A stretch of DNA of 64,000 nt from contig VWND01000080.1 of assembly GCA_009599575.1 (NCBI GenBank), positions 248,001-312,000 of the forward strand, read 5' to 3'. This stretch comes from Blumeriella jaapii. Taxonomy: Eukaryota > Ascomycota > Leotiomycetes > Helotiales > Drepanopezizaceae. Shown here piece after piece: positions 23,207 to 34,771 of the stretch. Numbering within the stretch: the first letter of the stretch is position 1; every line of letters begins with the position of its first letter. Made by a program: the position numbers and the translations under genes. The notes beneath the pieces are model-generated. The model was given only the letters and a program-made list of their open reading frames with translations. It was not told where the DNA came from and searched no databases.

Positions 23207-24527
23207 CTATGTAAGGGTGTAGCCACCGTCGACCCGGAGATCGGCACCTAGATGGCAATCGTTAGGCCCGTTGCGAAGAGAGAGTGCGGAGTGGGGCACG
23301 GCTTACCGGTCACGTATGCGGAAGCGTCGGAAGACAGGAAGGTGACGGCGCCCATGAGGTCTTCGGGCTGGCCCATCTTACCCTGGGGAATGAGAGACGT
23401 CCACTGCTTCTTCAAGTCAGGCTTGTCGTCCAGGATCTTCTTAGTGCTAGTGCCTTGTTAGCGCACTTCCACGTGCTCTCGTCTTCCCAGTCAACTCACA
23501 GAGCAGTCAGCATGTAGCCGGGGGAGATGGTGTTGACCCGGATGTTGGCAGGCGCCCACTCGACCGCCAGACTCGCCGCCAGGTGCCGCACGGCGGCCTT
23601 CGCGGCGTTGTACGGCGCCTGCGGCTGCGGCACGTTGACAATGGCGCCCGACATGCTGCCGATAAAGACCATGCTGCCGGGTGCCTTGCGCTCCATCAAG
23701 TGCTTAGCCACGGCGATCGCGAACAGGTATGTGCCGTCGACGTTCACCCCCCAGAGCTTGCGCACCCGATCGATCGGGTAGTTGATGGCCTCGAAATTCT
23801 CAGTGAAGCCGGCCGAGGTGACCAGGTTGTCGATCTTGCCGTGCTGCGAGATGATCTCGGCGACGGCGTCCGAGACAGATTCCTGGGAGGAGACATCGGC
23901 GTAGTGGGCTGTGACCTTGGGAATTCTGTGGATTTCGTGTAAGTTGGATGTCGAGGGCATACGAGGGCGGAGGTGTACTTACTTCTCGGCGCCCGGGTTC
24001 TCCTTCACGAATGCCTCGACCAGCTGCGCTGCTTGCTTTTCTGCTTCCTCCTCTATTTGGGGACCGAGTAAGCTCAAGCCTGTAGCAGCAACATCCAATT
24101 CGATTCAATTCCACCAGGACTGGACGTACTGTTCAAGTCGACAATGGCCACATCGGCACCGCTAATCACCAATGCTTGGCTCATGACCAAACCCAGACCG
24201 CGAGCACCGCCTGTGACCACACCGACCCTTCCCTCCAGCGAGAAGGCAGCCAGTGTGCGCCGGAAATGCATGCCTCCTCTGCCCTGCACGGGGACACTGG
24301 ACGAGGTCGCTCTCCGCGGGGTACTCTACGGCGACGGAGGGGTCGGTCCGGGCAAAGGAGCCTTCGTGTACCTCCTCCGTCTTCTCATCGCGGCCGCGGG
24401 GGGTTGTCATGGAAATGAATCGCTGGGCAGCGACAGCGGGCTCGATGCGAGCAGCCACTGGCACCGACACGGCTGGTGGCGCTCTCACAGCTCGCGCTGC
24501 CTGGCGGAGGAGCTGTGTACGGAACAT
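23207..24527 (-). CDS. Short-chain dehydrogenase/reductase, D-arabinitol 2-dehydrogenase-like, with N-terminal extension; one frame break
   Basis: NAD(P)-dependent polyol or sugar oxidoreductase of the classical SDR family. Five exons: 24130-24527, 23983-24052, 23500-23925, 23307-23446, 23207-23247; introns are GT-AG. Cofactor motif TGGARGLG (about 105-112), NNAG-like site TSAGF, catalytic Ser in GSMSG (about 246), Tyr and Lys in YNAAK (about 261 and 265), then [10 protein letters not shown] and [15 protein letters not shown] at the C-terminus. The first 35 residues ([14 protein letters not shown]) are Arg/Ala-rich without acidic residues, as in a mitochondrial presequence. In exon 1 the frame breaks at about 24299-24305: [10 protein letters not shown] is in one frame, [18 protein letters not shown] in the next. 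One extra base explains it and gives 357 residues. An alternative 88-base GT-AG intron would instead remove the conserved-looking [19 protein letters not shown]. The arabinitol assignment is by resemblance only. Confidence 0.85.
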
Positions 24528-25474
24528 GTTGTCGAAGAGTGGGACGCCTGCAACGATGACGCTGGGAGAACTAATTTAGCTGAATCGAGCTCGATGCAGA
24601 CGGGGGAAGGTTGCAAATCGAACAATCAAGGGGCAAAGGGAGAACGTTTGCGAGAGGGGGGGTAGCAGGATGGCTTGATCCAAGACCGACAGATTGAACC
24701 TTGCAATGATGGTGGAGAGGAAGAGTGTTGGGTGTTTTGTCTGGAACAGCTCGAGTCCTTGACGTGTCAGTCAGAGACCGACACAGCGTTCTAAAAACGC
24801 CGATCCTGGTGCGGAAGCGAACCTTGGGGGGTCCTTGACCCCTTTCCCCTGATATGATGTGATGCGATGCTGATGCTGATGCTGACCGGGCACGGCAAAG
24901 GGGGAAAAGAAGCTCGAGGTTTCTGAGTATTTTTGTGTACCGAGCGGGTCGATCAGAGAACGAGATTTGGGGTGAGATGGTTGACGAGAATGGAGATGCA
25001 GGAGATGCGGTCTGGCAGGAAGGACAATGTCGATACATCATAGCGTCTGCTTACTAAGCAAGAGCTGGACTGTACAGTAAGTAGCACAGTACAGTACATA
25101 CGGAGTATGTGTACTTAAGTAGCGCTTCCGGGAGTGGCTCAACCGTGGCTCAACCGTGGCTCAGTCGTGGCCGCCAAGAGCCGCACCAGCCTATCTGAGA
25201 CTAGTCTCGGTTTCGGGACATGGTTATTCCTTCAAAGCCAGACGACCTCTCCTCCCCTCTCCCCTCTCCCCTCCACACGACACCTACAAAGTTCCATCAT
25301 AGGAGCTCTGTCTTTTGAATATCAACCACCTCCATCGCCCACTTTGCAACCAACACCCATCACCCAACACCCAACCTCCGCTCACACTCACGCTCTCACT
25401 CTCTCACGCCCTCACGCCCTCACGCTTTCACTTCCTCACTCCCTCACCTACACGAGACCCGAACCACATTTACC
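24528..25474. promoter_or_regulatory. Divergent promoter region, SDR gene / signal-peptide membrane protein
   Basis: 947 bases between two divergent starts. A TACAGTA cluster lies at about 25071-25100. A CT-rich leader (ctctcac, cctcacg repeats, about 25380-25445) precedes the plus-strand ATG, a common fungal core-promoter feature. No defined factor site. Confidence 0.6.
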
Positions 25475-26569
25475 ATGCGTGTCTCTCAACTCGGCCTTCT
25501 GGCCATTACGGCCGGTGTCCAAGGCTTCCTCGTCCCGCCGGAGATTTCAGCCGCCGATGCGGAACTCATCAAGACGCTGCCTTTAGACGATGCCGCGGGC
25601 ATGCTAGACCGCACCTTGCAGATTGAATGCCCCGGCTGTCCGGTGATAACAGATCTGGAGGGGGATCTGCACTCCATCGAAGCCGAGTCCGTCCTCCAGC
25701 TGGCCTTCACAACCTCCCACAAAGATGGCGTCGACCAACTCCTCGTCAACGGCATCCAGATCTACCCCATTGATCTCACATCTGCGAGTGCCATGCAATC
25801 CCTCACAGCCCGCCAGATGATCAACACACACGGCGTGTGGCAGTACGCCGCCGAGCCCAAGCTCGGCTTCTCCCTCGCCGTCAACCACCCCACCTCCTCT
25901 GGGGACGACTCCGTGAACCTCGTGAAGGTCCACCTTGAGGTTTTTGAGGTCGCCAACACATTCATTTCCGGCATCCCCTCCGTGGACCTCAAGCTGATCG
26001 AGATGCCCTCCGGCCAACTCATAATCGCCAATTCCGATATCAACGTCCCAGCCAGCCCAGCGGCCCAAGACGGTCATCAATGCTCGACCCTCCTCTGCAA
26101 ATGGCGTGCTACGATCGCAAATCGTCTTTCTGCACTCAAAAAGGGATGCGGACGCAAGAGACCAACCACGGCCGCCCGTCCAGCTCCGCATCATGACAAC
26201 AGCCTGCCACACCCAGGCCCGATGGCGGAACCGCATCACCTTCCTCACGGACAGTTCCGCGCTCACCAGCGATTTGGATTTGCTCAGTTTGTCCGGGGCC
26301 TCGTCTCCCATGTTCTCGTGCCGATCCTTATCGGCGTCATGGTTGCTGTCACTGCATTCTCCGTCGGAATGGCCATGGGCCACATCGTCATCCTTACCTG
26401 GCGCCTGTTTTTCCGTCGTGGTGGAGAGCACAAGACCAGATGCGGGGCGTGTCCACAGGAGGATGGCGAAGAGGACTTTGGGGATGAGACCAAGGCGTTC
26501 CTCGCCCACCAAGGCCCTCCGCCACAATACGAGGATGCTGAGGTGCCTGAGAAGAAGGACGACAAGTAG
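25475..26569 (+). CDS. Signal-peptide, single-pass membrane protein of unknown function (DUF7728-like)
   Basis: Uninterrupted frame of 364 residues. A signal peptide (MRVSQLGLLAITAGVQG) is followed by FLVPPEISAADAELIKTLP, a CPGC motif (about 52-55) and a folded-looking luminal or extracellular part with QLLVNGIQIYPID and QYAAEPKLGFSLAV, then a CSTLLCKWRA segment. A His/Pro-rich linker leads to one hydrophobic helix (about 275-310, VLVPILIGVMVAVTAFSVGM). The tail is acidic with PPPQYEDAEV. The text resembles the fungal family DUF7728, whose function I do not know. Topology suggests a type I protein with a short cytosolic tail. A 333-residue frame on the opposite strand is a mirror of this gene. 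Confidence 0.85.
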   Translation: MRVSQLGLLAITAGVQGFLVPPEISAADAELIKTLPLDDAAGMLDRTLQIECPGCPVITDLEGDLHSIEAESVLQLAFTTSHKDGVDQLLVNGIQIYPIDLTSASAMQSLTARQMINTHGVWQYAAEPKLGFSLAVNHPTSSGDDSVNLVKVHLEVFEVANTFISGIPSVDLKLIEMPSGQLIIANSDINVPASPAAQDGHQCSTLLCKWRATIANRLSALKKGCGRKRPTTAARPAPHHDNSLPHPGPMAEPHHLPHGQFRAHQRFGFAQFVRGLVSHVLVPILIGVMVAVTAFSVGMAMGHIVILTWRLFFRRGGEHKTRCGACPQEDGEEDFGDETKAFLAHQGPPPQYEDAEVPEKKDDK

Positions 26570-27748
26570 ATACGTATTCCTCTTGTGATTCGAAGCACGG
26601 GTCAAGAACTCGTATTGGATATCAGAGCATGAAGACTATGACGGCAAGAGCGTGGCTAATCCTGGGGAGTTTTTGCGCTATGCGAGGGTGAGGGGGATTT
26701 GCTTGAGAGCGTTACGGATAGATTGTCTTTTATCTTGTGTTTTTTTTTCTTTTCTTTTTTTTTTTTACCGTGATCAGACGCGCCTTTCCAGGCATGAACT
26801 ACAAATGCAAGTGATACCGTACATCCGAAGCCTCGTGAGATTTTAACGTTGACTTTAACCGAATGAAGAGCTTTCTTACAAACCAAAAAGAGTAGCAATC
26901 ACCCCTAGTTAGAAGTTGAGTGTTTATTTTCGCCTTTGTGGCTGTTTGTTGGGTTGCCCTGCTGTGCAAGTGAAGGCGGATAAGCATACATGATACACAC
27001 TGTACAGTACATGTGTAGGCATCCTTGACTTCAAACCAGAACCAGACACGATAGGCATCATGTATGTATGTTTGTGTGTATATACATGGACAGTAAATAT
27101 GCAACGTTTCCCATCGTCTCCGTCCTTGCGAAAGGCATCATGCACTTATGTACATACAGTACTGTCCGAAAGGGTACATTAATAAGTGAACCAATCAATC
27201 CATCCATCCCAGTCCCCAGATCGGCCGCTCCTGCTCGGCACTCTTCCCTGCTACGCTACGGTGCTGTACTGTACAGTACATACAGCACTGTGCTGTACGA
27301 CTGTTCTTCCGTCCCGCGCAGGGATCCTATCGGCTGCTACTGTACTGTACTGTGCTGTGTGTATGTTTGTATATATATTTATATATATATATGTACGTAC
27401 ATTTCTCTGTTCTCTTCTATTTTCCGTGCGCAAAGACACATTTATCACCGCCCTGGACGCGATGTCGACATCAAGGGGCGAAGGAAGTTCGGATCTAGTG
27501 CCAGATCTAGGGACAGGGAGGGATAGGTACTGTATGTACAGTACGCACCTATGTACATACCTTTAGATGGCTGTCCACAGGCGGATGTCTCGCTTGTGCG
27601 TGTGTGTGCTTTCCATGTTTTGCTTTTATACCCACCTGGTAGTAGGTAGACATCGACAGCTTCCCATCTTGGGGAGGCTACGAGGATGGGTCATTAGGTA
27701 CTTGCGTAAGAAACATAGCCTGGGCTTGTTTCCCCCTTATGGCTTTCA

Positions 27749-27783
<35 letters not shown>

Positions 27784-28180
27784 GAGGGTCTGTCCTCTGA
27801 GTGGTGGGATGTTAGGAAGACTTGTTGGTTTAGACGGTTGGAAACTGCCTCCTTGTTTACGCGCGCTAGATGGTGGTTTATCTGGTGTATGCGATTCCTG
27901 GCTGCGCGGAGGATGGGATAGAGGGGGTTCTTGAATCTTGTTGAGGGTTTGTGTTTGCATGTGATGGATGTTGTGTGAAAGGGAGAAGGGTAAGGATCAG
28001 GACCTACTACACAGAGAAGAATGCGAGGACCCAGATCAGAAAAAGTCACTCCTGGCCGAGGTTAAGATACATGGGATAGATACTCGTCTACCGTGACATA
28101 AAGCGGTCCTTGGACCTCATCTCGATATCCTGGTTCTGTGGTTCTAATGAGCAATAATCATCTCCACAGCGCTCCTAGTC
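26570..28180. other. Intergenic between convergent genes
   Basis: Both genes end into this 1.6 kb. It contains a poly-T run (about 26738-26766), a dense cluster of TACTGTAC/TACAGTAC palindromes at about 27000-27550, an AT patch at 27370-27395 and a poly-G run at 27749-27782. No coding signal or RNA gene recognised. Confidence 0.55.
27749..27782. repeat. Poly-G homopolymer, 34 bases
   Basis: Uninterrupted run of 34 G on the plus strand. Its true length in the genome is uncertain because such runs are hard to sequence. Confidence 0.9.
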
Positions 28181-29576
28181 TCATGACGCGTAGCTGCTAT
28201 ATTCCTTGTTAAACGCCTGCGTAGCTGTCAGTATCTCTCTTCTCGAGCAGGCGTGACAGCACGTACCCTTCCAATCACGATCTTTCGAACCTCCGTAGTA
28301 CCAGCACCGATCTCGTACAGCTTCGCGCTAATCACGGATTAGTCGTCCTATCGCGCTAGAATTGTCCACGGATGGCGACTTACTCTCTCAGTAACCTCGA
28401 AGCTGGCATCTCCTCGACATAGCCCATGCCACCCAAGAGCTGTATGCAGTCGAGCGCACACTCTGTCGCTCTCTCCGCCGCATACATGATTGCCCCGGCG
28501 CAGTCTTGAGTACGAATCAAACCAACCTCGTCGACCTTCCGCGCGGTGTCATAAGTGTAGGCCCGCGAGGCCTGAAGCTTGGTATACATGTCTGAGAGCT
28601 TGCCCTGCACCAGCTGATTGTGGGCGATGGGAGCTCCAAACTGCTTTCTCTGGTGGGTGAAGGGAAGCGCGACATCCATCGCAGCTTGCATGATTCCGAG
28701 TGGTCCGGCACTCAGGACGAGGCGTTCTAGATCCAGGCCTTCCATCAAGACTTTGACACCACGGTTGATCTCACCGAGGACATTCTCTTTCGGGACAAAA
28801 ACGCCGTCGAACACTAGCTCCCCGGTATTGCTGCCACGCATACCCATCTTGTCGAGTTTGCGGGCACAACTAAACCCCTTAAAATCCCTCTGGACCAGGA
28901 AGGCCGTGATGCCTTTCGATCCTTGGTCCGGCTCGGTCTTTGCGTAGACCACAATCAGGTCGGCGTCCGGCCCGTTGGTGATCCACATCTTGGTCCCGTT
29001 AAGGACGTAGCCGCCGTCAACAGCCTTAGCTGATGTCCTCATGCTAACAACATCGCTTCCCGCTCCGCTCTCCGACATGGCCAGGGCACCAATCTTTGTC
29101 CCGGCGATCAATGCGGGCAAGAACTTCTTCTTCTGCTCCGCATTGCCATTCAACTGCAGCTGGTTGACGCACAGCTGAGAATGCGCCGCATAGCTCAGTC
29201 CAATCGACCCCGAAGCCCTCGAGATCTCCTCCATGACCACGCAATGTGCCTGGTAGCCCATGGCCAAACCACCGACGTCCTCGTCAGCAGTGATTCCAAG
29301 AAAGCCTGCATCTCCCAGTTTCTGCCACATCTCGTTCGGGAAAACGTTGCTTTTGTCCGTATTGGCAGCCACCTCGGCTGAGATCTCGCGGCGTGTGAAA
29401 TCCTGGACTCGCTCTCGGAGTTCGTCGAGGTCCGTCGCGGACGGTGCTTCGAAGCCGTTGGGGTGTTTGGAGGAGGCATTTCGTTGTTGGATGGCTGGGA
29501 GTGAGAGTGGAGGGTTGGATCGCAGGCCTAATGCTGAACGAGCCGCCAGGGAACGAATGCACCTCGCCGTCGCCAT
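28181..29576 (-). CDS. ivdA: Isovaleryl-CoA dehydrogenase, mitochondrial
   Basis: FAD enzyme that oxidises isovaleryl-CoA to 3-methylcrotonyl-CoA in leucine degradation. Exons 28384-29576, 28267-28327 and 28181-28216 join to 429 residues; both introns GT-AG. The presequence (MATARCIRSLAARSALGLRS) is followed by the acyl-CoA dehydrogenase domains: GDAGFLGITADEDVGGLAMGY, AMSESGAGSDVVSM (FAD and substrate loop), MWITNGPDAD, KLDKMGMRGSNTGEL, then GLDLERLVLSAGPLGIMQA. Glu284 in DLERLV matches the catalytic base of IVD rather than the late Glu of short- and medium-chain enzymes. The C-terminus has GYVEEMPASRLLRDAKLYEIG and TTEVRKIVIGRAF. It shares a short promoter with the next enzyme of the pathway. 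Symbol follows Aspergillus nidulans. Confidence 0.96.
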
Positions 29577-29870
29577 TGTGTTGTGTCGCAGATGGTGGAA
29601 GAGAGAGCGAAGTCGAGTCCTACATATTATGTAGTAACGTTCGTACAGACAACAGTAAGTGAAGTAAAGTATTAAGCCGCCCAAACGCCAAGCCCGGCCC
29701 TCTGTGGATCCCTGTCGTCCCCAGGTTTCGAAATCCGGGGTTTTAGTGCGATTCTTGAGCCGATGCTATCCAGCAGCTGCTTCAGTCTGCGAAGATGTCA
29801 ACAACACCAGAGCATTGATGTCGAACTTCAGTATCGGCGCTGCAACCGCAGTTCCTATGATCCTCGCGCC
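29577..29870. promoter_or_regulatory. Shared divergent promoter of the leucine-catabolic pair
   Basis: 294 bases between the IVD start (minus) and the chosen MCC-beta start (plus). An in-frame Met at 29763 could lengthen MCC-beta and shorten this to 186 bases. Such a compact head-to-head layout suggests joint control, presumably by leucine. No binding site is identified. Confidence 0.75.
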
Positions 29871-31734
29871 ATGTCTACATCCAGAGCTTCTCAAGACTGC
29901 TTCAAGCTCGCACGGCGCCTGGCAAGACCTTCTTTACGCCCAATCTGCCTCCCCGCCAGACTGTCCTCCCGAACTATCGCGACGCATTGCACGCCCACCC
30001 AGGCCAATGCAATCTCAGTGCTTCCCACGAACATCGATCCCTCGTCGGAGGAGTACAAGGAAAATGCGAGGCAGATGGGAGAAGTCATGTGCAAGTTCGA
30101 GGAGCTGATGAAGAAGATACACAAGGGCGGGCCACCACAGGCGCGCGAGAAGCACATCGCGAGGAAGAAGATGCTTCCTCGAGATCGGATCACGGCGCTG
30201 ATTGATCCTGGAACCTCGTTCCTCGAGCTCTCAGCTCTGGCGGGCCATGAGCTGTATCCGGAGGCTGAAGTGCCCGCGGGTGGTATCATAACAGGCGTTG
30301 GAGTGATTGAGGGCGTTACCTGCATGATCGTGGCCAACGACAGCACTGTGAAAGGGGGCACCTACTACCCGATCACAGTAAAAAAGCATCTGAGAGCTCA
30401 AGCTATTGCTCAAGAAAACCATCTGCCGTATGTACCCAGCTCGTAGGGTGCATCAGATTTTGACAAGTCCCAGATGTGTGTACCTCGTCGACTCTGGGGG
30501 GGCCAACCTCCCTCACCAAGCAGATGTCTTTCCAGATCGTGACCATTTCGGCCGCATCTTCTTCAACCAAGCCCGCATGAGCTCGAAGGGCATACCCCAG
30601 ATAGCCGTCGTGATGGGCCCCTGCACAGCAGGAGGCGCCTACGTCCCCGCCATGTCCGACGAATCCATCATCGTTGATGGACAAGGCCACATCTTCCTCG
30701 CCGGGCCGCCCCTCGTGAAAGCCGCGACGGGAGAAGTGGTATCCGCCGAAGACCTGGGTGGTGGAAAGATGCACACCTCGGTCTCAGGCGTGACAGACTA
30801 CCTTGCCGTCGACGATGCACACGCCCTGGTTCTGGCTCGCCGCTCCATCTCCAACCTGAACTGGCCTTCCCAACCCTTCCCCCCTCCCGCAGCCTACTCG
30901 GAGCCTCTCCACGACCCCGAGGAGCTCATCGGCATCGCCAGCACCAACCTCCGCAAGCCGCTCCCCGTCCATGAGATCATCGCTCGCATCGTCGATGGCA
31001 GCGAGTTCTCCGAGTTCAAGCGCGACTACGGCAGCACGCTCGTCACGGGCTTCGCGCACATCTACGGCCACAAGGTCGGCATCGTCGCCAACAACGGCAT
31101 CCTCTTCTCGACCTCGTCCCTCAAGGGCGCGCACTTCATCGAGCTCTGCGCGCAGCGCAACATCCCGCTCATCTTCCTGCAGAACATCTCCGGCTTCATG
31201 GTCGGCACCGACGCCGAGCGCGAGGGCATCGCCAAGAACGGGGCCAAGCTCGTGACGGCGGTGGCGTGCGCCGACGTGCCGAAATTCACCGTTGTCGTGG
31301 GTGCGAGCAACGGGGCCGGGAACTACGGCATGTGCGGGCGGGCGTACAGCCCGCGCTTCCTGTGGATGTGGCCGAATGCCAAGATTGGCGTCATGGGTGG
31401 TGAGCAGCTGGCTGCTGTGATGGAGACGGTGGGGAAGACTGTTGATCCGGAGCTGAAGGCGAGGATTGAGCGGGAGAGCGAGGCGGTGTTCTCATCGGCT
31501 CGATTGTGGGTACGTTGATTTGATCTCCCCTGTCACAGCTGGCTCGCTTAGCATTTAAGTTCCCTACTCTTTTCTAGACGCAAGGCATTTCGGAACATGC
31601 TGACGAGGAGATTCTAGGACGACGGCGTGATTCCCCCGAGCCACACGAGACGAGTACTAGGATTGAGTCTGATGGCAGCACTAGGCGGCAAGAACAAGCC
31701 CGAGCCAACGAAATTCGGCGTTTTCAGAATGTAG
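29871..31734 (+). CDS. mccB: Methylcrotonyl-CoA carboxylase beta subunit, mitochondrial
   Basis: Carboxyltransferase subunit that moves CO2 from biotin to 3-methylcrotonyl-CoA, the step after IVD. Exons 29871-30427, 30474-31509 and 31618-31734 give 569 residues; introns GT-AG (46 and 108 bases). After a basic presequence come [25 protein letters not shown], and [20 protein letters not shown]. Then [36 protein letters not shown] and [22 protein letters not shown]. The second CT domain has [29 protein letters not shown], and [20 protein letters not shown], and the C-terminus is [19 protein letters not shown] chose Met 29871 (gccATGt); Met 29763 would add 36 residues. The biotin-carrying alpha subunit is not in this window. 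Confidence 0.96.
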
Positions 31735-33105
31735 ATGATAGCTTTTGTATAAAAACCTAAATAAACAAAAAAAAATAGCCACTACGCACGAGAATCGCTA
31801 TTTACATACACACTATTCCCCCCACCCACTATTCCCTCCCACCTGTCTCGCTTTTATCTCTCGCGAATGCCCTATCGAGAGAAAAAAGGAGAACGGAGGG
31901 AGCCGAGTAAAGGACAACGAGCAAGAACCATGCTTTACTTTTCCCACATGTACTTACTGTACACATGTACCTGGGAACCGTAGATTAGACTTGGCGAAGG
32001 CAGCAGGGAAACGATTCCTGCTCATTCAATCCTTACATTAGGATCCCCACAACAACATCTCGAATTCGAATCCCCGCTATGAATGGTTTCGTTTTGCGCT
32101 AGCCGCCCCTCGGGGTGCGAGGTCGACGACGACCTCGCGGACTAGACTCAATACCTTCACGCGGTGCCTGGTACGAACCTTCAGCTTTTGGATTACCATA
32201 ATCTTTTTCTTCTGCGGCAGGAAAAGATGGTTGTACTTGAGAAATCTGAAAAGCCAAAATTGAGCAATCGACACGTGGCGACTGGAGAGAGATTTTCTTT
32301 ACCGGCCGGCGATCTGAGCCTTTTTCTTCTCTACGATCACGCATAATACTACGATTTGTTCAGCGAGGGGACGTTGTTTGAGAGTTTCAGAAGGAATCTT
32401 TGGAGAGAGAAAGGCGGAAAATAAAAATCGTCAGCTCGACAATCGAAGAACCCGGTACTGCGCTTTCGAAGAACCGCTTTACCGAACACAACCGACTCAG
32501 TAGCATATTGACAGAGAAAAGAGTGTCGGTGAAACAAATACACCTTACAGCTATTCAGCGTACATCAAATAACGTTCGAGAAACAACTCGGCGTCGCCAA
32601 TTTTCGAAGTTATGGAAATGTTGGTAAACATTATAAGAAGGTGCGATACCGCGGGATCGAACACCCGGGACATACGTATTCAAAAGGCTTTTCCCCACTC
32701 GTGGTTTTTACTTTCCAAAACGCATATACTTTTTTATTTTAAAATCATCGAAGATCATTTCACACCTTTTCATAAAAAACCATTCCGCCTGTGAAAGAAA
32801 GGCTCAAACAACGGGCCCATTAGCCAACCATTTCTTTTATACACAACTGCTTTCTCGATGGTCTCTTATGTTACAACCCCCAGCTTAGCACGTCCTATAC
32901 CCCACGGGAGGCTGAGGTGGCTTTGCCCCTCCTGACGTTAAACAATATCACCAATACCATTAATATCAATGTCGTTCTGCGCTAGCCACGACTTGTGTCA
33001 CTGATGGCTGTCTTATCTTACCTAGGTAGTTCCAGGCTATGGCCGTCTAGCTGGCGTATCGGGTCTGAAACTTTAGCTCTGCTTTGATCGGGTTGTTGCC
33101 GTCGC

Positions 33106-33176
<71 letters not shown>

Positions 33177-34268
33177 AGAGCGTTCGTACCAAACGTCTCT
33201 GGCTATTTCTCGAAACCAATCATGTGAAGCTCGAGGGGGGCATAACATAATCCCATCTTCCAGAAACTCGATGTCCAAGCACTCTTTTCTACCGAAAGAA
33301 TACAAGTGTTAGCCAGATCCGTGCTTCGGGAGAGGAGAAGTGTTGAGAGTGCGGAAAGTTCCTGCAACACGGTGTGGGGTTGCGGGCTTCCCGAAACGAC
33401 AGGAACGAGAAGCGCCCCGTTCTCTTTTTGGTTTTGGAATTGCGATTCTGATACTGGAACGCTTGTTGTAGCCGTTTAGTCGAAGTGCTTTTGTTGTTAT
33501 CTGTTTTTAAATTTGCGATCGCGGTTTGTTGAATTTGACGATCTGAAAATTCAATAGATTAAGAAAATAATGACAATTTTCATAATAGAGTCTTTTCACA
33601 GATGTATTCGCTATTTATCGTAAACGCTAGTCTGGTCTTAGAAAGCTTCTTACAATGTTTGAGTTGCATTTGAGGAAGTCATTAAAGGTTGTGTTGGGGA
33701 CAGCATGGCCAAAATGATAGTACATGCAGGTGACCTTTTCTGATTTACACCTAGATGCGAATGGAATGATTTACCACGAGGGGAAATATGCGCAGATATT
33801 TTAAGGAAAGCAGTCAGCGCTGTTGTCTCGAACGACTTGAAGACGGAACATGAATTGCCAAAATTTACTGCACAACATGTCGCATCTGCATGTCAAGGCA
33901 GCAGCAGATTCGCGTGCGAAGAATGCGACAGGACTTCATCCAACGCAAGGAACTCTGCAAGAAAAGTAAGGACGTCATAAATGAAGGATTCTAGCAACAC
34001 ACGCTATCACACGTCCTCGCACAGCTGCCAAGGTCCGAATCAGCCAACCTTCCGGCACACAGGACGCCCATTTCCATTCACGTATGGATAGACACAAAAG
34101 TGAAAAGCGATAGTAACGGGCGTCGTACCTTGTCACTGTCTCGACGTCGATGCATCCACAGCTCAGCGGAACACTGGCCTGCCTCTCGCACCGAAAGAAT
34201 GTCACCGGGCACCCGGCAGACCAGCACGCTGGGCCCTCCGCCATCGTGATGGCTGCGCAGGAGCAAGA
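31735..34268. other. Intergenic between convergent genes, with (GA)n repeat
   Basis: 2.5 kb. A (GA)n microsatellite spans 33102-33180. A B-box-like sequence occurs at 32645-32670 on minus (see rejected items). Around 33500-33700 the DNA is AT-rich without a readable frame. No gene supported. Confidence 0.55.
33102..33180. repeat. (GA)n microsatellite
   Basis: About 78 bases of GA dinucleotides in three blocks separated by single-base slips. Confidence 0.95.
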
Positions 34269-34771
34269 CTACTGATCCTCGTCGTACGTCGTCGTCGAAG
34301 CTGTAGTTGTATTCGTTGTCGGTGGTGGTGCTGGTAGAACCGGAGGCGTCGGTTGTGACACGGGGTGGAGAGGAAGAGGACGAGGGCAGCGCGTAGCCAG
34401 CACGGTACTGATGTACGTGCCGCACGCGCCGTGGCAGGCTGTTGGACACGGCGTGGTCACGGTTGAGGTGGTGATGGTGGGGGAACAGCCGCAGGGGATG
34501 GTGATGGAGGAGATGAGTATGCAGGCTGGCTGGGGGCAGACGAAGGGCTTGATGGGACAGGAGGTTGGAGGCGTGCGTTTGGTTATGGTTGGGCAGGCGA
34601 GTGAGGTTGGTGTTGATGCTGGGACGAGAGGAGAGCTTGTGGCTAGAAGGGTGGTGGTAAGGAGGCTATGGAGGAATTTTAGACACGAGAGGTAAGTCAA
34701 CAAGATGATGGAAGGGTGAGTTACGTTAGAATGGAGATAGAGATGGAGATGAAGGTTGAAAAGAGCGCCAT
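34269..34771 (-). CDS. Small Cys-rich secreted protein
   Basis: Two exons (34725-34771 and 34269-34665; GT-AG intron 34666-34724) make 147 residues. The first exon plus the start of the second form a classical signal peptide (MALFSTFISISISI, then LLTTTLLATSS). The mature part has ten Cys in about 75 residues: ACPTI, SCPI, VCPQPAC, PCGCSP, PCPTACHGAC, ATRCP, with Thr-rich spacers. It ends in a Pro/Thr-rich tail (PLPLHPVSQPTPPVLPAPP) and TTYDEDQ. An even Cys count suits five disulfides. No GPI-type hydrophobic C-terminus is present. Similar Cys-Pro/Thr-rich secreted proteins occur in many ascomycetes; I know no assigned function. The signal peptide is only revealed once the intron is removed, which supports the model. 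Confidence 0.75.

Noticed and set aside
24355..24442. 88-base GT-AG intron in SDR exon 1
   Set aside because: It would restore the frame but remove [19 protein letters not shown], which looks conserved; a one-base error is simpler. Kept as the alternative in the gene entry.
25604..26605. 333-residue frame antisense to the DUF7728-like gene
   Set aside because: Mirror of a GC-rich coding frame; no domain, and the sense frame has a signal peptide and a membrane helix.
32639..32675. tRNA T-arm/B-box-like sequence on minus
   Set aside because: GTGTTCGATCCC and a possible 3' acceptor are present, but I find no matching A box, D-arm or 5' acceptor upstream.
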